DNA from: Acetobacteraceae bacterium
GTDB lineage: Bacteria > Pseudomonadota > Alphaproteobacteria > Acetobacterales > Acetobacteraceae
NCBI GenBank assembly: GCA_947478535.1
Contig: CANJXD010000006.1
Span: 1-32,549 of the forward strand
Length of the DNA: 32,549 bases
Direction: 5' to 3'
Each line of letters starts with the position of its first letter. Position 1 is the first letter of the stretch. The notes below the pieces were generated by a model, which was not told the origin of the DNA, ran no database searches, and saw only the letters and a program-made list of their open reading frames with translations. This document shows positions 22,188-31,022 of this stretch, one piece after another. The translations under genes were made by a program, and so were the position numbers.

Positions 22188-23453
22188 ATGAACAGCTTCC
22201 CCGGCGATCCTGATATCCTCGTCATCGGTGCCGGCGCCGCCGGCATCGCCGCGGCGCGGGCCATCCAGGCCGCCGGTCGCAGCGTGGCGGTGCTGGAAGC
22301 CCGGCCACGCCCCGGTGGGCGGGCCTGGACGAACACCGAAACCCTCGGTGCGCCCTATGACCTCGGCGCCACTTGGCTGCATTGCGCGGATGAGAACCCG
22401 CTGGTGGGACTCGCCGCGCGGCAGGGCGTGACCCTGATCGATTCCGACGCCGTCCGCCGCGAACACACCCGCATCGGCCGCCGAGCGGTGACGGCCCGGC
22501 AGGATGCGGCCTACCTGGCCGCCTGGGCGGCGATGGAAGCCCGCATCGAGGCAGCAGCCGCTGGACCTGATGTTTCGCTCGCTGCAGGTGCCGGCTTTGC
22601 TGGCCCCTGGGGTCCCACCATGGCCCAGTGGCAGGGCGATATCATCAGCGCCGCGCCGGTGGCGCGCATCAGCCTCAGGGATTTCCACGCCAATGCCCTG
22701 GTCGGTGGCAATCGCCTGCCCGAACATGGCCTCGGCGCCTTCATCGTGGCGCTCGCGGCGGGGCTGCCGATCCGCCTTGCCGCCCCTGTCACCCGTCTCG
22801 CCTGGGGTGGCAGCCATGCCGTCGCCGAAGGCCCCTTCGGCACGATCCGCGCCCGCGCGGTCATCGCCACCCTGCCGACCAGCCTGCTGGCGGCGGATGC
22901 GCTGCGTTTCGACCCGCCCTTGCCGCCGGAGGTGATGCAGGCCGCCCATGACCTGCCGCTCGGCACAGTCGCCAAGGCCGGCTTTCGCGTGGTCGGCGAG
23001 GATCGGCTCGGCCTCGCCCCCTTCACCTCCTGCGACCGCCGGGTCACGGCCGATGAATCCCTGGTGGCGATGAGCTTCTGGGCTTTCGGCCGGCCCATCC
23101 TGTCTTGCCACGTCGGCGGCGATGCCGCGGCGGGGCTGGAGCGCGAGGGGGATGCGGCAGTGGAAGCCTTCATCCGCGGCGAGATCGCGGTCCGCTTCGG
23201 CGTCAAGGCGGCGCGGCTGTTCCGGCCCGGCGCGCTGGTCTCCTCCTGGTTGCGCGATCCCTGGTCGCGGGGTGTCTATTCCTATGCCCGCATCGGTTGC
23301 GCCGGGGCGCGCGCCATCCTCGCCACCCCGCTGGCCGAAGGGCGGCTCTGCCTGGCCGGGGAGGCCTGCGACATCGGCCAGGCCGGCACCGTCGGCGGCG
23401 CCTGGCGCAGTGGGGAGGCGGCGGCCAAGGCCGCGCTGGCAACGCTTGGTTGA
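22188..23453 (+). CDS. FAD-dependent amine oxidase
   Basis: This 421-residue flavoprotein of the monoamine oxidase family has the dinucleotide motif 'VIGAGAAGIAAA' (G14, G16, G19), 'EARPRPGGRAWT' and 'DLGATWLH'. The C-terminal FAD-contact region is 'LCLAGEACDIGQAGTVGGAW', where the family often has G-E-x-x-x-x-x-x-G-T-x-x-G-A. It would oxidise a primary or secondary amine, or an amino acid, to imine and hydrogen peroxide. No signal peptide is seen. AGGAGG stands 2 bp before the ATG. A 30-bp gap separates it from the mla-type operon. Confidence 0.87.
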   Translation: MNSFPGDPDILVIGAGAAGIAAARAIQAAGRSVAVLEARPRPGGRAWTNTETLGAPYDLGATWLHCADENPLVGLAARQGVTLIDSDAVRREHTRIGRRAVTARQDAAYLAAWAAMEARIEAAAAGPDVSLAAGAGFAGPWGPTMAQWQGDIISAAPVARISLRDFHANALVGGNRLPEHGLGAFIVALAAGLPIRLAAPVTRLAWGGSHAVAEGPFGTIRARAVIATLPTSLLAADALRFDPPLPPEVMQAAHDLPLGTVAKAGFRVVGEDRLGLAPFTSCDRRVTADESLVAMSFWAFGRPILSCHVGGDAAAGLEREGDAAVEAFIRGEIAVRFGVKAARLFRPGALVSSWLRDPWSRGVYSYARIGCAGARAILATPLAEGRLCLAGEACDIGQAGTVGGAWRSGEAAAKAALATLG

Positions 23454-23483
23454 TCTCCCCGCCGCAATGGGCTCCATGGTCGC

Positions 23484-24599
23484 ATGAGCGATGTCATGGA
23501 CTCGGCGCTAACGGTGCGGGACGCGGATGGCGGGCGGGTACTCGTGCTGTCCGGCCGCCTCGATACGCCCATGGCCGCCCGGCTCTGGACCCGGCTGATG
23601 GCGGAAGCCGCGCGCCCCGGTGCGCCCGTCACGCTCGACCTTTCCGCGCTGGAGGCGGTGGACACCACCGGCGCCACCCTGATCCTCACCGCCGAGGCGG
23701 CGGCAGAGGGCGTCAGGATCCAAGGCGCCGATGCCGCCGTGCTCGCCGTGCTGGACCGCGTCCGGGCCGCGCTGGCGGCACCCCGGCCGAAGCCGGTGGT
23801 CTATCGCTTCTCACCGATCTCCGGCATCGGCCGGCGGGTGGTGAATGCCGGGAAGGCTGCGCTGGAGTCCGTGGGCTTCGTCGGCGAATTGCTGGTGATG
23901 CTGGCCCTGACGGTGCTGCACCCCAGCCGGCTGCGCCTGCGCGAAGTGCTGCGCCACCTGGATGAAGCCGGCACGCGGGCCTTCGGCCTGGCGATGCTGC
24001 TGGGCTCCCTGCTCGGCGTCATCCTCGCCTTCCAGTCGGCCATTCCGCTGCGCCGCTTCGGGGCGGAGATCTTCGTCCCCAACCTCGTCGGCATCTCCCT
24101 GCTGCGCGAACTCGGGCCGCTGATGGCGGGCGTCGTGCTCGCCGGGCGCACGGGGTCCGCCTACGCCGCCGAGCTCGGCACCATGACGGTGAATGAGGAA
24201 GTGGCCGCGCTGCGCATCATGGGGATCGACCCGATGGCGCTGCTGGTGCTGCCGCGCGTGCTGGCGGGGATGATGGTGATGCCCGTGCTGTCCCTGCTGC
24301 TGACGCTGTCTGGGCTGGTCGGCATGACGTTCATCATGGGCCTGCTGGGCTTCCCGTTGAGCACGGTGACGCAGCAATTGGCCGCGACGATCACGATCGG
24401 GGATATGCTGGGCGGCTTGTTCAAGTCCGTGTTCTTCGGCCTGGCCATCGCCACCATCGGCTGCCGCGCCGGCCTCGGCGCCGGGCGAGGCCCCCGCGCG
24501 GTGGGGGATGCCGCGACCTCGGCGGTGGTGGGCGGCATCGTCTCCATCGTGCTGCTCGATGGCGCCTTCGCCGTGATCTTCGAAAGGCTGGGACTGTGA
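23484..24599 (+). CDS. mlaE: MlaE-family permease with N-terminal STAS domain
   Basis: This is a 371-residue inner-membrane permease of a Mla/Ttg2-type phospholipid ABC transporter. Residues 1-100 form a STAS-like domain ('VLVLSGRLDTPMAARLW', 'LDLSALEAVDTTGATLI'), equivalent to separate MlaB in E. coli. The permease part (about 120-371) has 'LGVILAFQSAIPLRRFGAEIFV', 'RELGPLMAGVVLAGRTGSAYAAELGTM' parts and 'EVAALRIMGIDP', which are MlaE signatures, with several transmembrane helices. It heads a four-gene operon and its TGA overlaps the GTG of mlaF. Transport direction cannot be judged. Confidence 0.92.
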   Translation: MSDVMDSALTVRDADGGRVLVLSGRLDTPMAARLWTRLMAEAARPGAPVTLDLSALEAVDTTGATLILTAEAAAEGVRIQGADAAVLAVLDRVRAALAAPRPKPVVYRFSPISGIGRRVVNAGKAALESVGFVGELLVMLALTVLHPSRLRLREVLRHLDEAGTRAFGLAMLLGSLLGVILAFQSAIPLRRFGAEIFVPNLVGISLLRELGPLMAGVVLAGRTGSAYAAELGTMTVNEEVAALRIMGIDPMALLVLPRVLAGMMVMPVLSLLLTLSGLVGMTFIMGLLGFPLSTVTQQLAATITIGDMLGGLFKSVFFGLAIATIGCRAGLGAGRGPRAVGDAATSAVVGGIVSIVLLDGAFAVIFERLGL

Positions 24600-25432
24600 C
24601 GGCGCTCACCCCCGCCCCGGCCCCTACCCCCTCCGAGGCCCCCTCCCAGGCTGCAGACCCCGCACCCGGCCCGGCTCCCGCCACCACCCCCACGGTGATC
24701 GAGGCGCGCGCGCTGACCGCCGCCTTCGGGACCAACACCCTGTTCCGCGATGTCTCCTTCGATGTCCGGCGCGGCGAGGTCTTCGTCATCCTCGGCGGGT
24801 CCGGCTGCGGCAAGTCCACCCTGCTCAAGCTGATGATCGGCCTGGTTCCACCCGCGAAGGGCACGGTCTCCATCCTCGGCACCGATGTCTGGTCCACGGA
24901 AGGCGAGACCCGCCTCGCGCTGCTCAAGCGCATCGGCGTGATGTGGCAGCAGGGCGCGCTGTTCGGGTCGCAGACCCTGCTGGAGAACGTCGAGATGCCG
25001 CTGGCCGAGCACACCACCCTGCCGCCGGAGGCGCGGCGGGAAGTGGCCCGCGCCAAGCTCGGCCTGGTCGGCCTGTCCGAAGCGGCGGACCGCCTGCCCT
25101 CGGAAGTTTCCGGTGGTATGCTCAAGCGCGCCGGCATCGCCCGTGCCCTGGCGCTCGACCCGCCGATCCTGTTCCTCGACGAGCCCTCTGCCGGGCTCGA
25201 TCCCATCACCTCCGCGGGGCTCGACGAGTTGATCCGTGACCTCTCCCGCTCCCTCGGCACCACCTTCGTCGTGGTGACGCACGAGCTTGCCTCCATCCTC
25301 GCCATCGGAGACCGCTGCATCATGCTGGACCGGGACGCGAAGGGCATGATCGCCGAAGGCGATCCGCGCAGTTTGCGGGATGACAGCACGCAGCCCACGG
25401 TGCGGGCCTTCTTCCGGCGGGAGGCCGCTTGA
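24596..25432 (+). CDS. mlaF: MlaF-type ABC transporter ATPase
   Basis: This 278-residue ATPase has Walker A GGSGCGKST (67-75), a Q-loop at 118-119, signature 'SGGMLKRAGIARAL' (from 172), Walker B 'ILFLDEPSAGLDP' (from 191) and an H-loop in 'VVVTHELAS'. SGGM in place of SGGQ is characteristic of MlaF. The first 33 residues are an unusual Pro/Ala-rich extension preceding the conserved 'VIEARALTAAFG'. A later start is possible, but the GTGA overlap with mlaE supports this one. It energises lipid transport together with the MlaE- and MlaD-like proteins. Confidence 0.93.
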   Translation: MTALTPAPAPTPSEAPSQAADPAPGPAPATTPTVIEARALTAAFGTNTLFRDVSFDVRRGEVFVILGGSGCGKSTLLKLMIGLVPPAKGTVSILGTDVWSTEGETRLALLKRIGVMWQQGALFGSQTLLENVEMPLAEHTTLPPEARREVARAKLGLVGLSEAADRLPSEVSGGMLKRAGIARALALDPPILFLDEPSAGLDPITSAGLDELIRDLSRSLGTTFVVVTHELASILAIGDRCIMLDRDAKGMIAEGDPRSLRDDSTQPTVRAFFRREAA

Positions 25433-26448
25433 TGGCCGGCGCGCGGGGGCTTTATCTTCGGGTCGGCATGCTGGCGCTGATCGGCGCCGCGCTGGCCGTG
25501 GGCTTCGTGGTCTTCCTGGCCGGCGGGCGGGGGCTCAAGGCCTCGCTGATCTATGAAAGCTATGTCGAGGAATCCGTGCAGGGCCTCGATGTCGGCGCAC
25601 CGGTCCGCTATCGCGGCGTGGCGGTGGGACGGGTGACGCAGATCGGCCTCGTCTCCGCCGAATACCGCCCGCCGCCGGGCGCGTCCGACGCCACCAGCTA
25701 CCAGCAGATCTTCGTCCGCTTCGGCATCGACATGTCCCTGATCGGGGAGGAGCGGGACCTCAGCCGCGCCATCGAGATCGGCCTGCGCGCCCGCATCCGC
25801 GCCCAGGGCATCACCGGCGTCAACTATGTGGAGCTGGACTACGCGAACCCGCAGCGCTTCCCACCGGGCGAAGTCGCCTGGGTACCGCGCAACCCCGTGG
25901 TGCCCGCCATCCCCTCCACCGTCGCGCAGGTGACGGGGGCGGCCGAACTGCTGGTCGGCCGCGTCACCGCCCTCCCGCTGGAAGACATCGCGGCCGACCT
26001 CTCCGCCCTGCTCGCCAATCTCCGCAGGCAGACCGGTGACGGCGATTTCGCCGTGACGATGCGCGAGACCGCCGCGACCGTCGCCCTCATCCGCACCGCC
26101 ATCGAACAGAGCGACCTGATCGGCGCGCTGACGGAAATCCGCACCGCGGCGACCGAGGCGCGCACCCTGCTGGCCGGGCCGGAGATGCGCCGCGCCGTGA
26201 ACAACATCGCCGGCGCGGCGGAGGACCTGCGCCGCACCGCCCAGCGCCTGCCCGGCGCGGTGGACGGCATGGAACGCACGATGCGCGCGGCGCGGGAGAC
26301 GACGGTGGATGTCCAGGCCGAATTGCTGCCCGTGCTGATCGACCTGCGCGCCACCACCACCAGCCTGCGCGCCATGGCCGAACAGCTTCGCTCCTCCCCC
26401 TCCCAGACCTTGTTCGGCGCCCCGCCGACGCCGGATCGCCGCCGATGA
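25432..26448 (+). CDS. mlaD: MlaD-type MCE-domain protein
   Basis: This is a 338-residue periplasmic substrate-binding protein anchored by an N-terminal helix (about 8-30). The MCE domain follows ('YVEESVQGLDVGAPVRYRGVAVGRVTQI', residues about 42-70, and 'RAQGITGVNYVELDY'). After about residue 160 comes a long Ala/Arg-rich helical region with repeated hydrophobic heptads, as in MCE proteins that form a central tunnel. The ATG at 25432 shares one base with the mlaF stop (TGATG); a TTG at 25429 would add one residue. It is twice the length of E. coli MlaD and closer to Mkl/TGD2-type proteins. Confidence 0.9.
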   Translation: MAGARGLYLRVGMLALIGAALAVGFVVFLAGGRGLKASLIYESYVEESVQGLDVGAPVRYRGVAVGRVTQIGLVSAEYRPPPGASDATSYQQIFVRFGIDMSLIGEERDLSRAIEIGLRARIRAQGITGVNYVELDYANPQRFPPGEVAWVPRNPVVPAIPSTVAQVTGAAELLVGRVTALPLEDIAADLSALLANLRRQTGDGDFAVTMRETAATVALIRTAIEQSDLIGALTEIRTAATEARTLLAGPEMRRAVNNIAGAAEDLRRTAQRLPGAVDGMERTMRAARETTVDVQAELLPVLIDLRATTTSLRAMAEQLRSSPSQTLFGAPPTPDRRR

Positions 26449-27059
26449 ACCGCCGCTTCTTCCTCCTCTCGCCGCTTGTGGTCCCCCTGCTCGCCGGGGG
26501 GTGTTCCATCCTGCCGGAACGCCCGAATGTGCCGGTGCGGCGCTATCCGCTGGCGCCGCGCCGGCCTTCGGCGTCCGCCGGCATGGCCAGCGCGCCGGTG
26601 CTGCTGGTGCGCCGGGTGCGGGCCGTGCCGGGCCTGCAGGACCTGGCCCTCCGCCGGGTGCGCACCGATGGCGCCTTCGAATACCTGCCCTATGAGGAAT
26701 GGGTGGCCTCGCCGGCGGATCTCACCGATGCCGCCCTTGTCGCCTGGCTGCAGGCCAGCGGGCTCTACGCCGCGGTGGTGCAGACGGGCACGCGGGCCGA
26801 TGCCAACATCGTGCTCGAATTGCAGCTGACGGCGCTGGAAGCCGTGCCCGGCAGCCAGCAGGCCCGCGCCGCCCTCGCGGGGGTGCTGCTGCGAGAGGAC
26901 CGGCTGGCGACGCGCGTCATCGGCACGCTGGAAGCCGCCGGCACGGCGCCGCTGGCCGCGAATGCAACGCCGCCGGACACCGCCCGCGCGATGGAAGCCG
27001 CGCTTGGCGCCGCCTTCGCGGCGCTGGAGGGCCAGTTGGCCATCCAGCGCAGGGGCTGA
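26445..27059 (+). CDS. ABC-type transport auxiliary lipoprotein
   Basis: This 204-residue lipoprotein has a signal peptide with lipobox 'LLAGGC' (lipidated C20) followed by 'SILPERPNVPVRRYPL'. The body 'LLVRRVRAVPGLQDLALRRVRTDG' and 'EYLPYEEWVASPADL' fits the ABC_trans_aux/PqiC-like family, outer-membrane partners of MCE transporters. It overlaps mlaD by 4 bp (ATGA) and is the last gene of the operon. It probably provides the outer-membrane end of the lipid transfer path. No MlaC-like or MlaA-like gene is present in the window. Confidence 0.83.
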   Translation: MNRRFFLLSPLVVPLLAGGCSILPERPNVPVRRYPLAPRRPSASAGMASAPVLLVRRVRAVPGLQDLALRRVRTDGAFEYLPYEEWVASPADLTDAALVAWLQASGLYAAVVQTGTRADANIVLELQLTALEAVPGSQQARAALAGVLLREDRLATRVIGTLEAAGTAPLAANATPPDTARAMEAALGAAFAALEGQLAIQRRG

Positions 27060-27158
27060 CGCAATTCCAGCTCGTTGGGACGGCGTCTCAGATTTCCGAC
27101 GCTCCTCCATTTGCCGTTTACGATTTGCCCAGAAATCGCTGCGTATTCTCAGGACCGA

Positions 27159-27179
27159 GGACGGGAGGTTGTCCCGTCC
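27159..27179 (+). terminator. Hairpin downstream of the mla-type operon
   Basis: GGACGGGA (27159-27166) pairs with TCCCGTCC (27172-27179) around a 5-base loop, 100 bp after the last operon stop. A weaker dyad based on CCCACC/GGTGGG follows at about 27208-27232. Either may end the transcript; neither has a T-run. The gap 27060-27321 otherwise shows no gene and is somewhat AT-richer near 27270-27310, as expected for a promoter of the next gene. Confidence 0.45.
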
Positions 27180-27321
27180 CACTCCAGCCGCTGCCATGAT
27201 GGCCCTGCCCACCCGGTGATCCCGCCGGTGGGCCGTGAAATCGCGCGCTCGGAGTTACAGCTTCGGGTTGCATCAGGAAGCTTGATTTTCCTGAATGCAA
27301 CCTTAACGTGTGGTGCGGTTG

Positions 27322-27996
27322 ATGATGGCACGCGGGCGAATGGCAATGACCGAAGCCGAGTGGAACAACACCTGGGCCGAATATGACGCCCGCCAGCCGG
27401 TGCCTGTGCGTCCCGCCGCCCCATGCCTGCCCACGCGTCCCCTGGTCGCTTCTCCGGTCCCGTCGCCCAGCCGATCGGGCCTTGGCGCCTTCCGGGCCAT
27501 CATCGCTCTGCTTCCCCTGCTTGCCGCCGGTTGGGTCGGCGCGCCTTATGCCACCGCATGGAACCTTGCCCAGGCGATGGAGGGCGGCGATGCGGCCCAA
27601 CTGTCCCGCCACTTCGACATGCCGGCCATCCAGACCGCGATGCGGGAGACCCTGGCCCCTGCCACGGCGCCGGAGGGGGAGGAGGCGACCGCCTTCCTCG
27701 GCGCCATGGCCGATGACATCGCCGCCGCCTGGTCCAACCCCGCCGCGCTGCAGGAGGTCTCCCGCGCCCGGGGCCTGCCGCCCGGCGCGCCGGCGGCGGC
27801 ATTCCGCCGCGCCCTGCCCACCGGCCTGACGCGCTTCGAGATGCCGTTGTCCGGCGGTGCCTCCCCGGTGACGCTGCAACTCGAATTCCGCCCGGACGGC
27901 ATGGCGCCGCGCTGGCAGGTGACGGGTGTACGGATGGATGCCACCGCCCCCGCCGTCAGCCCCGGCCCCGCGCTCCGCCTCAGCGCGATGCGCTGA
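27322..27996 (+). CDS. DUF2939-like membrane-anchored protein
   Basis: This is a protein of about 224 residues. A Pro-rich cytoplasmic N terminus is followed by one transmembrane helix ('FRAIIALLPLLAAGWVGAP') and then 'YATAWNLAQAMEGGDAAQLSRHFDMPAIQTAMRETL', the pattern of DUF2939 (Y-x-x-x-x-L-x-x-A-x-x-x-G-D and a D-F/M-x-A-x-R-x-x-L block). The rest is likely periplasmic. No function is known for the family. The start is uncertain: ATGs at 27322, 27325, 27340 and 27346 are all possible, and none has a strong ribosome-binding site. It converges with the DUF2783 gene. Confidence 0.68.
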   Translation: MMARGRMAMTEAEWNNTWAEYDARQPVPVRPAAPCLPTRPLVASPVPSPSRSGLGAFRAIIALLPLLAAGWVGAPYATAWNLAQAMEGGDAAQLSRHFDMPAIQTAMRETLAPATAPEGEEATAFLGAMADDIAAAWSNPAALQEVSRARGLPPGAPAAAFRRALPTGLTRFEMPLSGGASPVTLQLEFRPDGMAPRWQVTGVRMDATAPAVSPGPALRLSAMR

Positions 27997-28189
27997 ACGC
28001 GCCAGAATCCCGCGCCAGGGCGATCGCTTCCCGCAGCACCGCCATATCGCCGATATGGTTCGCCAGGATCAGCGCCAGCCGCACGTCGAGGCGGCGGGAG
28101 GCTTCCTGCCCCAGCCCGCGATGCGCTTCCGTGATCAGCGCCAGGAAGCCATCGGGGTCTGCGATTCGCGGCCTTGTGTCGAGCGTCAT
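27980..28189 (-). CDS. DUF2783 family small protein
   Basis: This 69-residue protein shows 'DPDGFLALITEAHRGL', 'RLDVRLALILANHIGD' and 'LREAIALAR', the pattern I recall for DUF2783. Genes of this family commonly follow FAD-dependent aromatic hydroxylases, and here the start overlaps the hydroxylase stop by 4 bp (ATGA). The open frame continues upstream to 28453 but only as a shadow of the hydroxylase. It is predicted to be all-helical and cytosolic, perhaps an accessory of the hydroxylase. Its 3' end overlaps the end of the convergent DUF2939 gene by 17 bp. Confidence 0.78.
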   Translation of the reverse strand: MTLDTRPRIADPDGFLALITEAHRGLGQEASRRLDVRLALILANHIGDMAVLREAIALARDSGAFSASR

Positions 28190-29838
28190 GGCGTCCCCCC
28201 TGTCCCATGGCCCCTCGCGCGCGCCACCGCCCGGGCCACCGATGCGGTGCTCGGCGCGGCGAAGCGGGCGGCGATATGCTGGTCCGGCCGCACCAGCACT
28301 GCTCCCCCCCTCGGCGCCCCGAAGCGCGCCGCCGCGAGGCCGGCATGGTCCCACAGCGCCCCCGGCGATTCGTCCGCCGTCACGAAGACCGTCCGCACCC
28401 CCGCCACGCCGGCGGCCCAGGCTGCCCAGCCTGTATCGAAGACCAGCAGGCAAAATTCACCGCCGAGGTGGCGCAGCAGCCAGTCCGGCTGGCCATCCCG
28501 CATCACCGGCGCATCTGGCGCCGGGCTGCCGACAATGGCCGCGGCGCCACCGGGCCACGGCCCGTCATCCGCGCTTCCCAGCACGCTTTCCGCCAGCACC
28601 GCGGGCCGGGACAGCCGCCCCGAATTCACCAGCGGCCGCGCGAATGCGTGCCCCGCCGCGAGGTCCAGCACCGCATCCCGCCAGGCCCGTGCCGCCGGCG
28701 ATTTCGGGGTGATGAAATCCGTGCTGCGGGTGGAGTGCAGGATATTCTCCTCTGCCGCCGGGATACGCTCTGCCTCGTAGCTGTCGATCAGCGCCGCCGG
28801 TGCTTCCCCACGCAGCACGGCGGCGAGTTTCCAGGCAAGGTTGTCGGCATCCTGCACCCCGCCATTGCCGCCCCGCGCGCCGAAGGGGCTCACCTGATGC
28901 GCGGCATCGCCGGCGAAGATCACGCGGCCATGGCGAAAACGCTCCAGTCGCCGGCAGCGGAAGCTGTAGACGCTGACCCATTCGAGCGCGAAGGGCACAT
29001 CCGGCCCCAGCATCGCCCGCACGCGCGCCTCCACCCGGTCCGGCCGCCGTTCCACCTCCGGATCCGCCTCCGGCCCCAGTTGGAAGTCGATCCGCCAGAT
29101 ATCGTCGGGCTGTTTGTGCAGCAGCACGGATTGCCCGGGATGGAAGGGTGGATCGAACCAGAACCAGCGTTCGGTGGGGAAGCCGACCTCCCCCTGGATG
29201 ACGACATCGGCGATCAGGAAGCGATCGCGGAACACTTGGCCTGAGAAGGGAAGGCCGAGGCCCTCCCGCACCGTGCTGCGCGCCCCGTCGCAGGCCAGCA
29301 CCCAGCCCGCCCGCAGGCGATAGCCCCCGCCCGGTGCTTCCACCGCCAGCATCGCGTGGTCGCTCGCCTGTTCCACGGCGGTGACGCGGTGCTTCCAGCG
29401 GAGTTCGACGCCGGCCGCTGCGCAGGCCTCCACCAGCCAGTCCTCGACGTAGTATTGCTGGATGTTCACGAAGGCCGGGTATTCATGGCCTTCCTCCGGC
29501 AGCAGGTCGAAGGCGTAGGCCTCCCGCTCCCGATGGAAGACGCGGCCGGTCTTCCAGGTAATGCCCTTGGCCAGCAGCCTGCCCCCAAGCCCCAGCCGGC
29601 CGAGGATTTCGAGGGTCCGCTTGGCGAAGCAGATGGCGCGACTGCCGGTGGCGACAGTGTCGTCATCATCCAGCACCGTCACCGCGATGCCGGCCCGCGC
29701 CAGATCCAGCGCCAGTGTCAGCCCGACCAGCCCCGCCCCCACCACCACCACGCCCTGTTCCTCCTGGCCCCGTTCATCCTGGTCCGGGGCCGGCGGTGGA
29801 GGCGCCTCGTAGCGAGGGGGGACGTAGGTCGCGGCCAT
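28186..29838 (-). CDS. FAD-dependent aromatic hydroxylase (MhpA/UbiH-like)
   Basis: This is a 550-residue class A flavoprotein monooxygenase. It has the FAD motif 'VVVGAGLVGLTLA' (G34, G36, G39), the DG motif 'LACDGARSTVR' (D184-G185) and the GD motif 'IFAGDAAHQVSPFGARGGNG' (G310-D311). The C-terminal thioredoxin-like domain ('FCLLVFDTGWAAW') resembles phenol hydroxylase and MhpA-type enzymes. It would hydroxylate a phenolic ring with NAD(P)H and oxygen. A Pro-rich leader of about 28 residues precedes the FAD strand. It lies between the MBL hydrolase gene (6 bp upstream) and the DUF2783 gene (overlapping), forming a three-gene operon for aromatic breakdown. The exact substrate is unknown. Confidence 0.88.
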   Translation of the reverse strand: MAATYVPPRYEAPPPPAPDQDERGQEEQGVVVVGAGLVGLTLALDLARAGIAVTVLDDDDTVATGSRAICFAKRTLEILGRLGLGGRLLAKGITWKTGRVFHREREAYAFDLLPEEGHEYPAFVNIQQYYVEDWLVEACAAAGVELRWKHRVTAVEQASDHAMLAVEAPGGGYRLRAGWVLACDGARSTVREGLGLPFSGQVFRDRFLIADVVIQGEVGFPTERWFWFDPPFHPGQSVLLHKQPDDIWRIDFQLGPEADPEVERRPDRVEARVRAMLGPDVPFALEWVSVYSFRCRRLERFRHGRVIFAGDAAHQVSPFGARGGNGGVQDADNLAWKLAAVLRGEAPAALIDSYEAERIPAAEENILHSTRSTDFITPKSPAARAWRDAVLDLAAGHAFARPLVNSGRLSRPAVLAESVLGSADDGPWPGGAAAIVGSPAPDAPVMRDGQPDWLLRHLGGEFCLLVFDTGWAAWAAGVAGVRTVFVTADESPGALWDHAGLAAARFGAPRGGAVLVRPDQHIAARFAAPSTASVARAVARARGHGTGGTP

Positions 29839-29844
29839 GGGAGG

Positions 29845-30825
29845 CTACCCGTTGGCCTCGGCGGATTTCATCGGCGTGCCATGTTCCAGCGCCCGCCACA
29901 TCTCCACGTCGCGCTCGGCGGTCCAGATGCGCGGCCGGTCGAGCCCCTGGGCCTCGTCGAAGGCGCGGGTGACGTTGAAGGGCATGCAGTGCTCGAAGAT
30001 CACCCAGGACCCATATTTCGGGCGCATGAAGCCCATCGTGTCGTCGTAGATGTCCTTCAGCCCCCAGCCCTTCGCGACCCCTTCGCGGACGCGGCCGAAC
30101 AAGTCCGCGGTGAAGCTGCGCGTGCCCTCGATCGCTTCCCGCACATCACCCTTCGTCATCAGCGCCCGCCCGCGGCCGGGCACCATCCGCTCCGCGCCCA
30201 AAGCCGCCACAGCTTCGAGGGTGGCCGACCAATCCGAGAAATGCGCGTCGCCGCAATAGGGTGTGGCGCCGAATTCGACGGTATCGCCGGCGAACAGCAC
30301 CTTCTCCTTCGGCAGCCACACTACGGTATCGCCGGCTGTATGGCTGCGGCCGACATGGATGATCTGCGCCTCCCGCTCCCCCAGCCACAGCGACATGCGC
30401 TTGTCGAAGGTATGGGTCGGCCAGGTCAGGCCGGGGATGCTGTCCTTGCCGCGGAACAACCGAGGAAAGCGGCCGATCTCGCTGTCCATGTCCTGCTGGC
30501 CGCGCTCGACGATCAGGTCGCGCGTCGCCTGACTGGCGATGATGGTGGGATTGCCGTAGCCGCTCGCGCCGAGAACCCGGACAGCATGGTAATGGGTCAG
30601 CACCACCTGGCCGACATGGCGCGGCGTCACCGTGGCGATGCGGGCCATCACATCCTGCGCCATCGCCGGCGTCGCCTGCGCATCTACGACGACGACGCCA
30701 TCCGGCCCGACGATCACCCCCGAATTCGGATCGCCTTCCGCCGTATAGGCATAGAGCCCCGGCCCGAGTTCATCGAAGGAGACGGTCTTCGCCGCCAAGT
30801 CATGGGCCGATGCGAATCCGGACAT
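29845..30825 (-). CDS. MBL-fold metallo-hydrolase with variant metal site
   Basis: This is a 326-residue metallo-beta-lactamase fold protein. The usual HxHxDH is replaced by 'LTHYHAVRVLG' (H78, H80, then V82-R83 where Asp-His is expected). The later ligands remain: 'GRSHTAGDTVVWLP' (H162) and 'VLFAGDTVEFG' (D181). I recall this H-Y-H-A-V-R form in a distinct alphaproteobacterial MBL subfamily, so it is probably a family trait rather than decay. One-metal or altered chemistry is likely. The ATG at 30825 is preferred over 30882 because the domain starts soon after. It is the first gene of the operon with the FAD hydroxylase and DUF2783 protein, and is divergent from the Crp/Fnr regulator. Confidence 0.85.
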   Translation of the reverse strand: MSGFASAHDLAAKTVSFDELGPGLYAYTAEGDPNSGVIVGPDGVVVVDAQATPAMAQDVMARIATVTPRHVGQVVLTHYHAVRVLGASGYGNPTIIASQATRDLIVERGQQDMDSEIGRFPRLFRGKDSIPGLTWPTHTFDKRMSLWLGEREAQIIHVGRSHTAGDTVVWLPKEKVLFAGDTVEFGATPYCGDAHFSDWSATLEAVAALGAERMVPGRGRALMTKGDVREAIEGTRSFTADLFGRVREGVAKGWGLKDIYDDTMGFMRPKYGSWVIFEHCMPFNVTRAFDEAQGLDRPRIWTAERDVEMWRALEHGTPMKSAEANG

Positions 30826-31022
30826 GGGCGTGGGTTTCCTCCGCTTCTGGCGCAAAGGTGACATGGCTGGGCCGCAGGACAAGCGGGATCAAGCACTTGC
30901 CGCTGGCGTATCGTGACGATTCCGCGCCACATGGACGAATTGGACATTTCATTAGCCAGCCCGCGCGGCTAGCCTGCGAGGGTTGGACGGCGCCGGCGGG
31001 GCGCTTGAGTCGACGGGGAATC

